Assembly (NCBI RefSeq): GCF_900156315.1
Contig: NZ_FTNI01000024.1
Coordinates: 17,415-81,414, forward strand
Direction: 5' to 3'
DNA length: 64,000 nt
Source of the DNA: Microbispora rosea
GTDB lineage: Bacteria; Actinomycetota; Actinomycetes; Streptosporangiales; Streptosporangiaceae
The position numbers and the translations under genes are program-made. Below, one piece after another: positions 15,544-24,211 of the stretch (the first letter of the stretch is position 1; every line of letters begins with the position of its first letter). The notes beneath the pieces are model-generated. The model did no database searches. It was not told the origin of the DNA and saw only the letters and a program-made list of their open reading frames with translations.

Positions 15544-17213
15544 GCGACGGTCCCCAGCAGGTCGTTGACCGCGGGTTCCAGTTCGGCGTGCAGTGGGGTG
15601 AGGCGTCCGTTGAGGAACAGCTCTCGCATGTGCCGGCGGCGAAGCTTGCCGCTGGTGGTCTGCCGCACCGCGCCACGAGGCACCAGCATCAGGCTCAGCG
15701 GGATGCCGAACTCCCGCGTCACCCGATCCATGATCCGCTCGGCCGTCTCGCCGAGGGCCCCCGACTGGCCCCGGCGCACCTCCTGCACGAGGACGACGTG
15801 CTCCCGGCCGTCGCCGCGCCGGACGCCGAAGGCGGCGCTGCGCCCCGCGGCCGGGTTGGCCCGCGCCGCGGCCTCCTCCAGATCCTGCGGGTAGAGGTTG
15901 CGACCGTTGACGATGATCACATCCTTGATCCGTCCCGTCACGTAGAGCTGGCCGTCGAGCAGAAACCCCAGGTCACCGGTGCGCAGCCAGCGGCCGTGCG
16001 GTGCGGAATCGTCGGCCAGGAAGACGGCGCGGGTCTCCGCCGGGCGGCCCCGGTAGCCCAGGGCGACGCTGGGGCCCGCCACCCAGATCTCCCCGATCTC
16101 GCCGTCGGCGACGTTGCCGGAGCCGTCCAGGCCGACGATTCGCAGATCGAGACCGGAGACCGGGCCGCAGGCGACCAGGGGCGTCCCCTCGGGCGCCGGG
16201 ACCGCCCGATTCCGTTGCAGCGCGGAGGGGTCGAACCGGCGCACGGTCACGCCCTGCCCCTGCGGCACGCAGGTGACCATGAGGGTGCACTCGGCCAGGC
16301 CGTAACCGGGATTCCAGGTGGTCGGGCGGAAGCCTGCGGGAGCGAACCGCCGCTCGAACTCGGCGAGTGTGCCGGCGCGGATCGGCTCGGCTCCGCTGAC
16401 GGCCATGGTCAGTGTGGACAGGTCCAGGCCGGCGAGTTGCTCGTCGGTGATCCTTCGCGTGCACCAGGCGTATCCGAAGTCCGGCGACACGGTCCAGTCC
16501 GCGCCGTACCGGCTGATCATCTCCAGCCAGCGCACCGGCCGCGCGACGAAAGCGGTGGGTGACATGAACACCAGGCCGGCGCCCGCGTGGAGCGCCTGTA
16601 GCTGAAGGCCGACCAGGCCCATGTCGTGGTAGTGGGGCAGCCACCCGGCCAGCCGCCGCACCGGCGTGTTCCGCGCCAGCAACCGGAACAGCTCCAGGTT
16701 GTGCAGCAGGTTGCCGTGCGAGACCTCGACGCCGCGCGGGTCACTGGTCGAGCCGGAGGTGTACTGCAGGTAGGCGATGGTGGCGTCGGAGAGGGCCGGT
16801 GGAGTCCAGGCGTCCGGATCGGCGACCGCGTGATCGGCCACGTGGGCCGAAAGATCGGACAGTTCGGACACGTGTCCGGGATCGGTCAGGACCAGCCGCG
16901 CGCCCGCGTCCCGCATCAGTGTCCGTACGCGGCTCGCGTGCGGTGCGCCCGCGTCCGGCAGGGGAGCGGGGATCGCCGGCACCCGGGCGTAGAGGCAGCC
17001 GAGGAACGCCACGGTGAAGTCGAGCCCCGCCGGGTAGAGCAGCAGCACCGGCTGGTCGGTCAGGCCGCGTCCGGCGAGCCACACGGCGGTGGCGCGCGCC
17101 CGCCGGTCCAGTTCGGCGAAGGTGAGCCGGGCCGTGCCGCCGTCGTCGCGTACGAAGACGAACTCACGGTCGTCGCTGATGCGGCTCCGTATGTGTGTGA
17201 CGAAGTCGGTCAT
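15540..17213 (-). CDS. Fatty-acyl-AMP ligase (FAAL family)
   Basis: This 557-residue ANL-superfamily enzyme has the A3 motif YTSGSTSDPRG (residues 151-161), the A5 motif GYGLAECTL, the A7 motif RTGDLGF, and the FAAL-like hinge GRIKDVIIVNGRNLYPQD. A C-terminal Lys is present in TTSGKLRRR. FAALs form acyl-adenylates and pass the acyl group to an ACP or PKS and not to CoA. The ATG at 17213 overlaps the upstream reductase stop by 4 bp, and the ACP gene overlaps its own stop by 4 bp. The three genes thus form a tight translational unit. Chain-length preference cannot be read from the sequence. Confidence 0.92.
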   Translation of the reverse strand: MTDFVTHIRSRISDDREFVFVRDDGGTARLTFAELDRRARATAVWLAGRGLTDQPVLLLYPAGLDFTVAFLGCLYARVPAIPAPLPDAGAPHASRVRTLMRDAGARLVLTDPGHVSELSDLSAHVADHAVADPDAWTPPALSDATIAYLQYTSGSTSDPRGVEVSHGNLLHNLELFRLLARNTPVRRLAGWLPHYHDMGLVGLQLQALHAGAGLVFMSPTAFVARPVRWLEMISRYGADWTVSPDFGYAWCTRRITDEQLAGLDLSTLTMAVSGAEPIRAGTLAEFERRFAPAGFRPTTWNPGYGLAECTLMVTCVPQGQGVTVRRFDPSALQRNRAVPAPEGTPLVACGPVSGLDLRIVGLDGSGNVADGEIGEIWVAGPSVALGYRGRPAETRAVFLADDSAPHGRWLRTGDLGFLLDGQLYVTGRIKDVIIVNGRNLYPQDLEEAAARANPAAGRSAAFGVRRGDGREHVVLVQEVRRGQSGALGETAERIMDRVTREFGIPLSLMLVPRGAVRQTTSGKLRRRHMRELFLNGRLTPLHAELEPAVNDLLGTVA

Positions 17214-18271
17214 TCGGGCAACCCCTCCCGTACGTACCAGGAGACGAGCCGGTCGAGGACCGCGGGAGTGACGGCGGGCGGCGCCACCGCGTTCCGCCAC
17301 GCGAAGTCGTAGCGGTGCCGGAAGTAGGTCGCTGTGTACTTGGCCCGCATGTTGACCAGCGCCTCGAACCGGCCGAAAGGCCTGTCGCGGATCTCTTCGG
17401 GTGTGGCGGGAACCAGTTCGATCGGCAGCCGGGCGTTGATCACGCCGAACAGGTCGCGCACCGGCACGGTGACGCCGTTCACCACGTGGGAGACCGGACG
17501 CGGCTGGTCGGCGGCGGCGAGCGCGAGCAACCGGGAGACCGTGGTGTCGACGGGGGTCAGATGGAGGTTGGCCTCCGGATGACAGGGGAGGCGGACCCGT
17601 TCACCGGGCGTGCGCCGGGCGAAGAAGGCGATCACCCGGAGGAAGTCGTACAGGCCGTAGTCGGTCAGCGCCCGCCCCGTGCCGGAGTGCCCGACCATCA
17701 CGCCCAGCCGGGCCACCAGGGCGGTGCCCTCGCGAACGGACCGCGACCGCGCCAGCGCGATCTCCGCTTGGCGTTTGGAGTATTCGTAGAAGTTCCGGAA
17801 CCGGTCCGGCGGAGCCTGCGACGGCCAGTCCTCGGGAACGGGGCCCTCGGTGTCGAGCCCGCACTGATAGGCCGTCCCGACGTGGACGTAGCGCGAGCCG
17901 GGACGGGCGTGCCGCTCGTAGGTGGACAGCGCGTTGGCCGATCCCGCCACGTTCACGTTCAGCAGTTCCTCCTCCCGGCGGGGGAAGAAGGTGACGAGCG
18001 CGGCGACGTGCCAGTAGACGCAAGGTTCCGCGAAGACCTCGGCGACCGGGAGGCCGAGGTCCGGCTCGTCCAGCGCCAGCCCGCGCACCCGGAGGCGGCC
18101 CGCCGGGGCCTCGTCGAAGCCGAGGCACCGCAGCGCGTCCTCGACACGGCGGCGCACCACCTCCGCGGAGGCGCGGGCGAGGGCGATCACCTCCTCGCCC
18201 CGGGCCAGCAGTGTGCCGATGAGATGAGAGGCCACGAAGCCGTTGGCGCCGTCGATCACGTGAACCCGCAC
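17210..18271 (-). CDS. Thioester-reductase-like SDR (NAD_binding_4 / extended SDR)
   Basis: This 353-residue extended SDR resembles the reductase domain of carboxylic acid reductases and NRPSs. It has the active-site segment VGTAYQCG and a Y-x-x-x-K pair in FYEYSKRQAE. The nucleotide motif is IDGANGFVASHL, an altered form of the usual T-G-x-x-G-F-L-G, with Asp for Thr and Ser for the last Gly. The start is set at the GTG at 18271, or the adjacent GTG at 18274, preceded by GGAAGG; the frame is open to 18331. It is the first gene of the reductase-FAAL-ACP operon, suggesting reductive release of ACP-bound acyl chains as aldehyde or alcohol. The alternative is a sugar epimerase-like enzyme. Confidence 0.75.
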   Translation of the reverse strand: MRVHVIDGANGFVASHLIGTLLARGEEVIALARASAEVVRRRVEDALRCLGFDEAPAGRLRVRGLALDEPDLGLPVAEVFAEPCVYWHVAALVTFFPRREEELLNVNVAGSANALSTYERHARPGSRYVHVGTAYQCGLDTEGPVPEDWPSQAPPDRFRNFYEYSKRQAEIALARSRSVREGTALVARLGVMVGHSGTGRALTDYGLYDFLRVIAFFARRTPGERVRLPCHPEANLHLTPVDTTVSRLLALAAADQPRPVSHVVNGVTVPVRDLFGVINARLPIELVPATPEEIRDRPFGRFEALVNMRAKYTATYFRHRYDFAWRNAVAPPAVTPAVLDRLVSWYVREGLPE

Positions 18272-18345
18272 CACGGCACCTTCCCACAACAGGTAGCGGA
18301 AGGTAAAGTCGCGATTGCTCACGGTGACCAATTCAGGGAGGGTGC

Positions 18346-18909
18346 ATGCTCAACGACCTGCAGCAGCGCAAGCTGGCCCATCTGTTCACGCTCCTGGACG
18401 TGGACGACGACGGGACCGTCGACAAGATGGACTACACCGCCTCGGCCGACCGGCTGGTGAACGCGTTCGGGTTCGCGCCGGGCTCCACGGAGTCGCGGCG
18501 GGTCCGGGACCGGTACGCGAGGCTGTGGGACGAGGTGACCCTGCCCATGGACAGCGACGGGGACGAGCGCGTCGAGCTGAAGGAGTTCACGGACGGGTTC
18601 CGTCGGTTCGTCACCCAGCCCGAGGCGGGCTACCACACCCATGTCGCGCCGGTCGCCGACGCCTTCTACGACCTGATGGACACCGACGGAGACGGCAGGA
18701 TCACCCGGACCGAGTACCTGCGGATGGCCGAGAGCGCCTTCCGCATGTCGGAGGCGAACGCCGCCGTCGCGTTCGAGCGTCTCGACCTCGACGGCAACGG
18801 CTCACTGAGCAGGCAGGAGCTGCACGTGGCCAACGAGCAGTTCTTCCGCAGCCCCGACCCCGAGAGCCGCGGCAACTGGCTGTTCGGTCCGCTCCCCACG
18901 CTGGGCTGA
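18346..18909 (+). CDS. EF-hand calcium-binding protein (calerythrin-like)
   Basis: This 187-residue protein has four EF-hand loops: residues 18-29 (DVDDDGTVDKMD), 69-80 (DSDGDERVELKE), 112-123 (DTDGDGRITRTE) and 147-158 (DLDGNGSLSRQE). Loops 2-4 end in the bidentate Glu; loop 1 ends in Asp, which usually weakens calcium binding or favours magnesium. The length and spacing match calerythrin/sarcoplasmic calcium-binding proteins, which buffer calcium in actinomycete cytoplasm. It is divergent from the reductase-FAAL-ACP operon with only 74 bp between the starts, and AGGGAGGG precedes the ATG. Confidence 0.93.
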   Translation: MLNDLQQRKLAHLFTLLDVDDDGTVDKMDYTASADRLVNAFGFAPGSTESRRVRDRYARLWDEVTLPMDSDGDERVELKEFTDGFRRFVTQPEAGYHTHVAPVADAFYDLMDTDGDGRITRTEYLRMAESAFRMSEANAAVAFERLDLDGNGSLSRQELHVANEQFFRSPDPESRGNWLFGPLPTLG

Positions 18910-18925
18910 CCGCCCTACGGCCCCT

Positions 18926-18959
18926 GAGGGCTCGCGGCCGGCGCGGGCCGCGGGCCCTC
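18926..18959. terminator. Hairpin between convergent EF-hand and SpoU genes
   Basis: A 14-bp stem with one mismatch (GAGGGCTCGCGGCC at 18926-18939 with GGCCGCGGGCCCTC at 18946-18959) closes a 6-nt loop in the 83-bp gap between two convergent genes. It probably ends transcription from both sides. There is no T-tract. Confidence 0.65.
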
Positions 18960-18992
18960 GCCGCTTGCTTGGCCGCCGGGGGCGGACGTGGG

Positions 18993-19544
18993 CTACCCGG
19001 CGGGCGACGCCCACTCCTGCCGCCTGGCCTCCGCCATCGCGATGGCCGCGGCGACCGCCACGTTGACCGATCCGACCCTGCCGACCTGCGGGATGTAGGC
19101 CACCGAGTCGGCCGCCTCCAGGCAGGCGGGGGAGCAGCCGTGGTCCTCGCTGCCGAGCACCAGGCACACGTCGCCGCCGAGCTTGGCCTCGTGCAGGGGA
19201 ACGGCGTCGCCGGTCAGCTCGACCGCGACCACCCGGAAGCCCTCTTCCCTCGCGGCGCGCACGGCCTCGGCCACCGGGACCGGCTCGTGCCACTCGACCA
19301 GCCGGTCGGTGCCGAGCGCGGTCTTCTGGGCCTTGGGGTTGGTGGGCGGGGTGGCGTTGCCGGCCAGCCAGACCGTCTCCGCGCCGAAGGCGGCGGCCGT
19401 ACGGAAGATCGATCCGATGTTGAAGGGCCCGGTCACCGATTCGAGGATCAGCGCGAGACGGCCCTCGGTGTTGCGGCGCCAGGTGCGGTTGAGCCGCTTG
19501 ACGTCGGTCGGCTTGAGCTGCCTGCGCGGGTTGGGAGTGCTCAT
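18993..19544 (-). CDS. TrmH/SpoU family RNA 2'-O-methyltransferase
   Basis: This 183-residue SPOUT enzyme has the family motifs in order: NIGSIFRTAAAFG (motif 1), VCLVLGSEDHGC (motif 2) and YIPQVGRVGSVNVAVAAAI (motif 3), which form the knotted SAM-binding site. It probably methylates ribose in tRNA or rRNA; the exact nucleotide cannot be told. It lacks the N-terminal RNA-binding domain of the longer family members. It lies 7 bp downstream of an RsmC-like methyltransferase gene, so the two form an RNA-modification operon. Confidence 0.9.
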   Translation of the reverse strand: MSTPNPRRQLKPTDVKRLNRTWRRNTEGRLALILESVTGPFNIGSIFRTAAAFGAETVWLAGNATPPTNPKAQKTALGTDRLVEWHEPVPVAEAVRAAREEGFRVVAVELTGDAVPLHEAKLGGDVCLVLGSEDHGCSPACLEAADSVAYIPQVGRVGSVNVAVAAAIAMAEARRQEWASPAG

Positions 19545-19551
19545 CGGGCGG

Positions 19552-20166
19552 TCATCGCTCCTGAATCTCGGCGGGACGGGCGTCGACCCGCAGCACCCGG
19601 TAGGCGGACCGGGAGGCCAGCCGTGAGGTGGGCCGGCCCTGGTTGCTCAGCCAGCGCTGCAGGGAGTCGGAGCCCAGGTGCTTCTGCACGACCAGGTAGG
19701 CGCTGCCGTCGGGGGTGAGCCGGTCGAGCCACCGGGTGAGCATCTCGTGGAGCGCGGTCTTGCCGATCCGGATGGCCGGGTTCGACCAGATGGCCCGGAA
19801 CCTGACGTCCTCGGGCATCTCGTCGGCATGAACCGACCTTACTTTGTCAAGGCCGGCGCTCTTGGCGTTCCGCGCACACAACTCCACCGAGCGCCGGTTC
19901 ACGTCGACGGCCCACACCGTGGCCTTCGGCGCCCGCGAGGCCATCGTCAGCGCGATGGGCCCGTAGCCGCAGCCGAGGTCGAGCAGGTCGCCCTCGGCCG
20001 GAGGCGGCGGCACGGTCTCCAGCAGCACCCGCGTCCCCGGGTCGATGCGTTCGGGAGAGAACACGCCGCGGTCGGTCTCCAGCCGCAGGTGCAGATCCGG
20101 GAGGACCAGCGCGACCGAACCGGGCCGGCTGGCCGCCTGGGGACTCTCCTCGAAGTAATGGGCCAC
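19552..20166 (-). CDS. Class I SAM methyltransferase, RsmC-like
   Basis: The SAM-binding motif LLDLGCGYGPIALTMA and the downstream AIWSNPAIRIGK (the NPP-like catalytic motif IV, here NPA) match RsmC/RlmG-type guanine N2-methyltransferase domains. At 204 residues it corresponds to the C-terminal catalytic domain only, as is normal in actinobacteria. I chose the GTG at 20166 (MAHYFEES), the usual family N-terminus; the longer frame to 20346 would run into the divergent sigma gene. It heads a two-gene operon with the SpoU enzyme. The rRNA target is inferred from the family. Confidence 0.82.
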   Translation of the reverse strand: MAHYFEESPQAASRPGSVALVLPDLHLRLETDRGVFSPERIDPGTRVLLETVPPPPAEGDLLDLGCGYGPIALTMASRAPKATVWAVDVNRRSVELCARNAKSAGLDKVRSVHADEMPEDVRFRAIWSNPAIRIGKTALHEMLTRWLDRLTPDGSAYLVVQKHLGSDSLQRWLSNQGRPTSRLASRSAYRVLRVDARPAEIQER

Positions 20167-20295
20167 GTGCCCAAACGTACCAACGCCGGAGACCGGTGAT
20201 CTCCGCGCCCGCGAGGACCGGGGAACAGGCTGAAACACTTCCGGCCTTCCGGACACGTACGAAATGACGGAGAAAGCGGTGAAGGAGGAGTGTCG

Positions 20296-20856
20296 GTGGC
20301 CCGCTCGGACCTGAGGCGTCGTTTCGAGGAGATCTATATGGCGCATTACGCGGACCTCCTCGGATATGTGCGGCGCCGCACCGAATCCCCCGAGGACGCC
20401 GCGGACGTTCTCGCCGAGACCTTCGCCACGGCATGGCGCCGCATCGCCGACGTCCCTCCCGGCCCGTCGGCCCGATTATGGCTGTACGGCGTGGCCCGGC
20501 GGGTGCTGGCCAACGGCCGCAGGGCCGAGACCCGGAGGAGCGCGCTCGTGGAGCGGCTCGGCGCGGAGCTCGGCCAATGGGACGACAACGATTGGACACC
20601 GGATCGCGAGGATCTCGACGCCGTACGCGCGGCGTTCCGGCGCCTCGGCCCCGACGACCGGGAGGTGCTGGCGCTGGTGAGCTGGGAAGGGCTGGGACCG
20701 GCGGAGATCGCCACGGTGCTGGGCTGTTCGCGCGGAGCCGCCCGCCTTCGGCTGCACCGGGCCCGCAAGCGTCTCGCCGGGGAGTTGAGCTCCGCGGGGG
20801 TGGACGTGGCCCGCTATTGCGCGCGGATGCCGGCGCTGGCGGGAGGGGAGGCGTGA
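20296..20856 (+). CDS. ECF-type RNA polymerase sigma factor
   Basis: This 186-residue protein has sigma region 2 (YADLLGYVRRRTESPEDAADVLAETFATAW) and region 4 (LGPDDREVLALVSWEGLGPAEIATVLGCSRGAARLRLHRAR, with a helix-turn-helix), and no C-terminal extension. The GTG at 20296 is preferred over that at 20290 because AAGGAGGA at 20282-20289 leaves a 6-bp spacing. The stop overlaps the start of the next gene (TGATG), so the downstream membrane protein is probably its regulatory partner. The regulon is unknown. Confidence 0.88.
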   Translation: MARSDLRRRFEEIYMAHYADLLGYVRRRTESPEDAADVLAETFATAWRRIADVPPGPSARLWLYGVARRVLANGRRAETRRSALVERLGAELGQWDDNDWTPDREDLDAVRAAFRRLGPDDREVLALVSWEGLGPAEIATVLGCSRGAARLRLHRARKRLAGELSSAGVDVARYCARMPALAGGEA

Positions 20857-21734
20857 TGATTCACGACCGCGATGGCCTGCACCGGCTCGTCGCCCGAATC
20901 GCCCCGGGCCCGGGCCCGGGGATGACGCCGGCCGCCCTGGAACTGCTGGAGGACATCGTCTCCGGCCATGCTCCGGCGCCCCGCCGGCCGCGTGTGGCGA
21001 GGGCCGTCGCCGGCGCCGCCCGGAGCATCGCGCGCAGCCCCCGTCTGGTGCCCGTGATCGTCTCGCTCACCGCCGTCCTGCTCGCCGTGGGCTGGCTCGT
21101 GCCCGGGGCGGCCGGCCTCGGTCCCGCACCCGCCGCGGCGGCGCTCGACATCAGGCGGGAGGGCGACCACTACGTCGTCATGGTGCGGGACCTGTTCGCC
21201 GCTCCCGCGTCGTACCAGCGGGAACTGCGTCAGCGTGGCCTTGACGTGGACGTGCGGCTCGTGCCGATCGCGGCGGCCTCTGTGGGACATGCGCTCTACT
21301 TCGACGGCACCCGGGACTTCAGCGCGATCAGGCCGATCGAGGCGCCGGGCGAGTGCGTGCGAATGGCGCTCTGCCCGATCGGCTTCCGAATCCCGGTCGG
21401 TTTCCGCGGGCACGCCACCGTGCTGATCGGCCGTGCCGCACGGCCCGGGGAGCGCTACGGCGTCCTGGAGGCCATCGACATGGAGGGCCAGCCCTTCCAC
21501 TGCGTGGACTACGTCAACAAGACCGTCGCCGAGGTCCTGCCCCTGCTGCGGGAACGCGGCTTGCGGGCCGAGTTCACCTCCCCCGCCACCAAGGGGCCCA
21601 GGCCGTCCGCTCCCGCCGATTGGTACGTCTACGAGGGGGTCATGGTCGCCGACGGACAGGCGCTCATGCTCGTCAACCCCACTCCGAACCCCCAGCCGCG
21701 CCCCAGGGACGCCTTCTGCACTGAACGCCCGTGA
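20856..21734 (+). CDS. Single-pass membrane protein coupled to ECF sigma factor (putative anti-sigma or signal protein)
   Basis: The 292-residue protein has a cytoplasmic segment of about 60 residues, one transmembrane helix at about 63-84, and a roughly 200-residue extracytoplasmic domain with conserved-looking Cys residues (CVRMALC, FHCVDY, FCTERP). No zinc-binding anti-sigma motif (HxxxCxxC) is seen. The start codon overlaps the sigma stop by 1 bp. Sigma genes coupled to a membrane protein of this topology usually encode the cognate anti-sigma factor, so that role is likely but not shown by any motif. A CU044_5270-like protein is another option. Confidence 0.7.
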   Translation: MIHDRDGLHRLVARIAPGPGPGMTPAALELLEDIVSGHAPAPRRPRVARAVAGAARSIARSPRLVPVIVSLTAVLLAVGWLVPGAAGLGPAPAAAALDIRREGDHYVVMVRDLFAAPASYQRELRQRGLDVDVRLVPIAAASVGHALYFDGTRDFSAIRPIEAPGECVRMALCPIGFRIPVGFRGHATVLIGRAARPGERYGVLEAIDMEGQPFHCVDYVNKTVAEVLPLLRERGLRAEFTSPATKGPRPSAPADWYVYEGVMVADGQALMLVNPTPNPQPRPRDAFCTERP

Positions 21735-21806
21735 AGCCCCGGCGTCACTGAGACCCCGGTCGGGTGTGCGCCCGGGCGGATCTCCCCCTCAACGAATGGG
21801 TTCGTC

Positions 21807-23219
21807 ATGGCCGCATACGCTCGTGTCCTGCTCCCGGTGCTCGCCGGGATGAGACGCCACCGGGCCTTCACGGTCGCGCTCGTCGCCGCGGCCGTGCTCA
21901 GGATGGTCACCATGCTCGGTTACCCGCCGGCCCGGCTCTATTGGTACGACTCGTTCGCCTACCTGCGCAATGCCGTTCACCTGCAGCCGGAGCAGGGATT
22001 CCACCCGATCGGATACCCCCTGCTGCTGCGCGCCCTGCTGCCCTTCCACAGCGTCGAGGTGGTCGTCGCCGTGCAGCACGCGATGGGCCTCGCGACCGGC
22101 GTGGTCGTCTACGCGGCGCTGCGCGGCAGGGGATCGCCCGGCTGGGCCGCCGTGGCCGCCTCGGCGCCGGGGCTGTTCGACGCGTCGTTCCTCCGGCTGG
22201 AGCACGCCGTGGTGTCCGACACGTTGTTCATCCTGCTGGTCGTCACCGCCACGGCCCTGCTGGTCCGCCGGCCGGTGCCGTCCGCGCGTGCCGCCGCGAC
22301 CGCCGGCCTGCTGCTCGCGGGCGCCGCCCTCACCCGGACGATCGCGCTGCCGCTGCTCCTGCTCGTCCTGCTGGTGCTTGCCGTCCGCCGCGTCCCCTGG
22401 CGCCGGCCGGCCGTGCTCGCCCTGACCGGGTTGCTGCCGGTCGCCGCGTACGCGGCGTGGTACGGCGGGGTCCACGGCCGGATCGGCGTCAGCGGCACGG
22501 ACGGCGTGGCGTTGTGGGCCCGGTCGATGACCTTCGCGGACTGCGCGGTCATCCGCCCTCCTCGGGATCTCGCGCCACTGTGTCCGAACGGGACCGTCCT
22601 CGACGCCGCGGGGGAGTACGTGTGGGCGAAGGAGTCCTCCCTCAACCGGCTTCCCGGCGGACACGTCGCGCTCAACGACCGGGCACGCACCTTCGCGCTG
22701 CGCGCCGTCGCCGCCCAGCCGCTGGACTACCTGCGCGACGTGGTGAAGAACACCGCGCTCGCGTTCGCCTGGACCCCCGTCGCCCACCCGGCGCGCACCG
22801 TCCCCGCGTTCGGCTTCGCACTCGGCACCTGGCCGCTGCCCGCCGATCAGCCGCTCGCCGACCAGGTGAGACGTGAGTACGACCCGGATCTCACGGGCAT
22901 GCGCTCGGTCCGGCCGTACGCTGACCTGCTGATCGCCTACCAGTACGCGGCCTACCTGCGCGGGCCGTTGCTGGCCGCCGTCCTGCTGCTGGGTTTGACG
23001 GGGGCGCTGCGGCGACCGTGGCGGCAGGCGGCGCTGCCGTGGGCGGTCGCCGTGACGCTGCTGGTCGCGCCGGTGGCCGTGCTCGACTTCGACCACCGTT
23101 ATGTGCTTCCCGTCGTGCCCGTGGCGTGCCTGGCGGCCGGGCTGGCCTTCGCCCGGGCTCCTCGGCGGGAGGAGGCGGACAAGGCCGGTGAGCTGCCCCG
23201 CGAGGCGCCGGTGGGCTGA
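21807..23219 (+). CDS. Polytopic membrane protein, GT39/ArnT-like glycosyltransferase fold
   Basis: The 470-residue protein has about 10-11 hydrophobic helices. An early acidic loop segment, YWYDSFAYLRNA at about residue 46, is where GT-C enzymes hold catalytic Asp/Glu, and it is followed by FHPIGYPLLLRALLP, typical of PMT/ArnT-like proteins. Such enzymes transfer sugars from polyprenyl phosphate donors to extracytoplasmic acceptors. The donor and acceptor are unknown. It is not clearly in an operon; the ECF membrane protein ends 72 bp upstream. Confidence 0.75.
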   Translation: MAAYARVLLPVLAGMRRHRAFTVALVAAAVLRMVTMLGYPPARLYWYDSFAYLRNAVHLQPEQGFHPIGYPLLLRALLPFHSVEVVVAVQHAMGLATGVVVYAALRGRGSPGWAAVAASAPGLFDASFLRLEHAVVSDTLFILLVVTATALLVRRPVPSARAAATAGLLLAGAALTRTIALPLLLLVLLVLAVRRVPWRRPAVLALTGLLPVAAYAAWYGGVHGRIGVSGTDGVALWARSMTFADCAVIRPPRDLAPLCPNGTVLDAAGEYVWAKESSLNRLPGGHVALNDRARTFALRAVAAQPLDYLRDVVKNTALAFAWTPVAHPARTVPAFGFALGTWPLPADQPLADQVRREYDPDLTGMRSVRPYADLLIAYQYAAYLRGPLLAAVLLLGLTGALRRPWRQAALPWAVAVTLLVAPVAVLDFDHRYVLPVVPVACLAAGLAFARAPRREEADKAGELPREAPVG

Positions 23220-23263
23220 ACGCGCCGGGTGGCGCGGTCGGGGGATGGGGTGAGGGGATGCGG

Positions 23264-24211
23264 TCAGGGGATGCGGGCGCCCAGCAGCATCGCCGCGACG
23301 GCGGCCAGCAGGCCCGCGACGATCGCCGCGACGAGGAACCGCTGGGTGATCTCCTGGTGCACGACCTTGTAGCCGAGCGAGGTGCCGATCTGCGCGTACA
23401 CGTCGTGCAGTTCGCTGCCCGACTCCGCGGTGTACGCCCGGCCCCCGGTGCCGTCCGACAGCGACTTCAGCGTGGCCTTGTTCACCGGCACCTGCACCGC
23501 CCGGTTGTCGATCGACACCGTGCCGTCGGGCGTGCCGTACGCGATCGTGGACACCGGCACCTTGGCGCCGACCGACGCCTCGATGGCATCGTTGACCGAA
23601 CGCCCGGAGGTGTTGTCGCCGTCCGACAGCAGCACGATCGCGGACGGGGGCGGATCGGTGACCGCCCGCTGGTCGAACGACCTGATCGAGTCGAGCGAGT
23701 TGAACACGGCCTCGCCGATCGCCGTGCCGGGCCGCGTGGTCAGGCTGGAGATCGCGGTGTTCACGGCCGCGTGGTCGGTGGTGGGGGAGATGACGACGGC
23801 GGCCGATCTGGCGAAGGCCACCACGCCGACGTTGAACCGCTCGGGCAGGTCTTTCACGAACTGCTGGGCCGCCTGCTTGGCCGCGACGAGCCGGGTGGGC
23901 GGGACGTCCGCCGACTCCATCGACAGCGACACGTCCACGGCGACCATGATGGTGGCGCGGTCGCGGGGCACCCTCACCTCGCCCGCGGGCCGGGCCGCGC
24001 CGAGGACCAGCAGGCTCATCATGACGAGGAACAGCACGGCGGGCACGTGCCTCCGCCAGGTGGGCCGCTCCGGCGCCACCAGCGACAGCAGCGCGAGGTT
24101 GGTGAAGCGCACGGTGTAGCGGCGGCGCGCGAACTGCGCCGCGACGTACGCCGCGACCAGCGCGGCGATCAGGACGAACAGCCAGAGCCACCCGGGGGCG
24201 AGGAAGGTCAT
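23264..24211 (-). CDS. VWA domain membrane protein (BatA-like)
   Basis: This 315-residue protein has two N-terminal transmembrane helices, a von Willebrand factor A domain with a complete MIDAS motif ([11 protein letters not shown], the D-x-S-x-S; a Thr loop; and VLLSDGDNT) and a C-terminal helix (about 290-310). This is the topology of Bat/YegL-like proteins that work with MoxR ATPases. Its start overlaps the DUF58 stop by 4 bp. The operon MoxR-DUF58-VWA is a widespread chaperone/maturation module whose clients are mostly unknown. Confidence 0.92.
   Translation of the reverse strand: MTFLAPGWLWLFVLIAALVAAYVAAQFARRRYTVRFTNLALLSLVAPERPTWRRHVPAVLFLVMMSLLVLGAARPAGEVRVPRDRATIMVAVDVSLSMESADVPPTRLVAAKQAAQQFVKDLPERFNVGVVAFARSAAVVISPTTDHAAVNTAISSLTTRPGTAIGEAVFNSLDSIRSFDQRAVTDPPPSAIVLLSDGDNTSGRSVNDAIEASVGAKVPVSTIAYGTPDGTVSIDNRAVQVPVNKATLKSLSDGTGGRAYTAESGSELHDVYAQIGTSLGYKVVHQEITQRFLVAAIVAGLLAAVAAMLLGARIP

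Noticed and set aside
20222..20260. ECF-type -35 element GGAACA upstream of the sigma gene at 20296
   Set aside because: The -10-like elements lie at wrong spacing (19 or 28 bp), so autoregulation cannot be supported.
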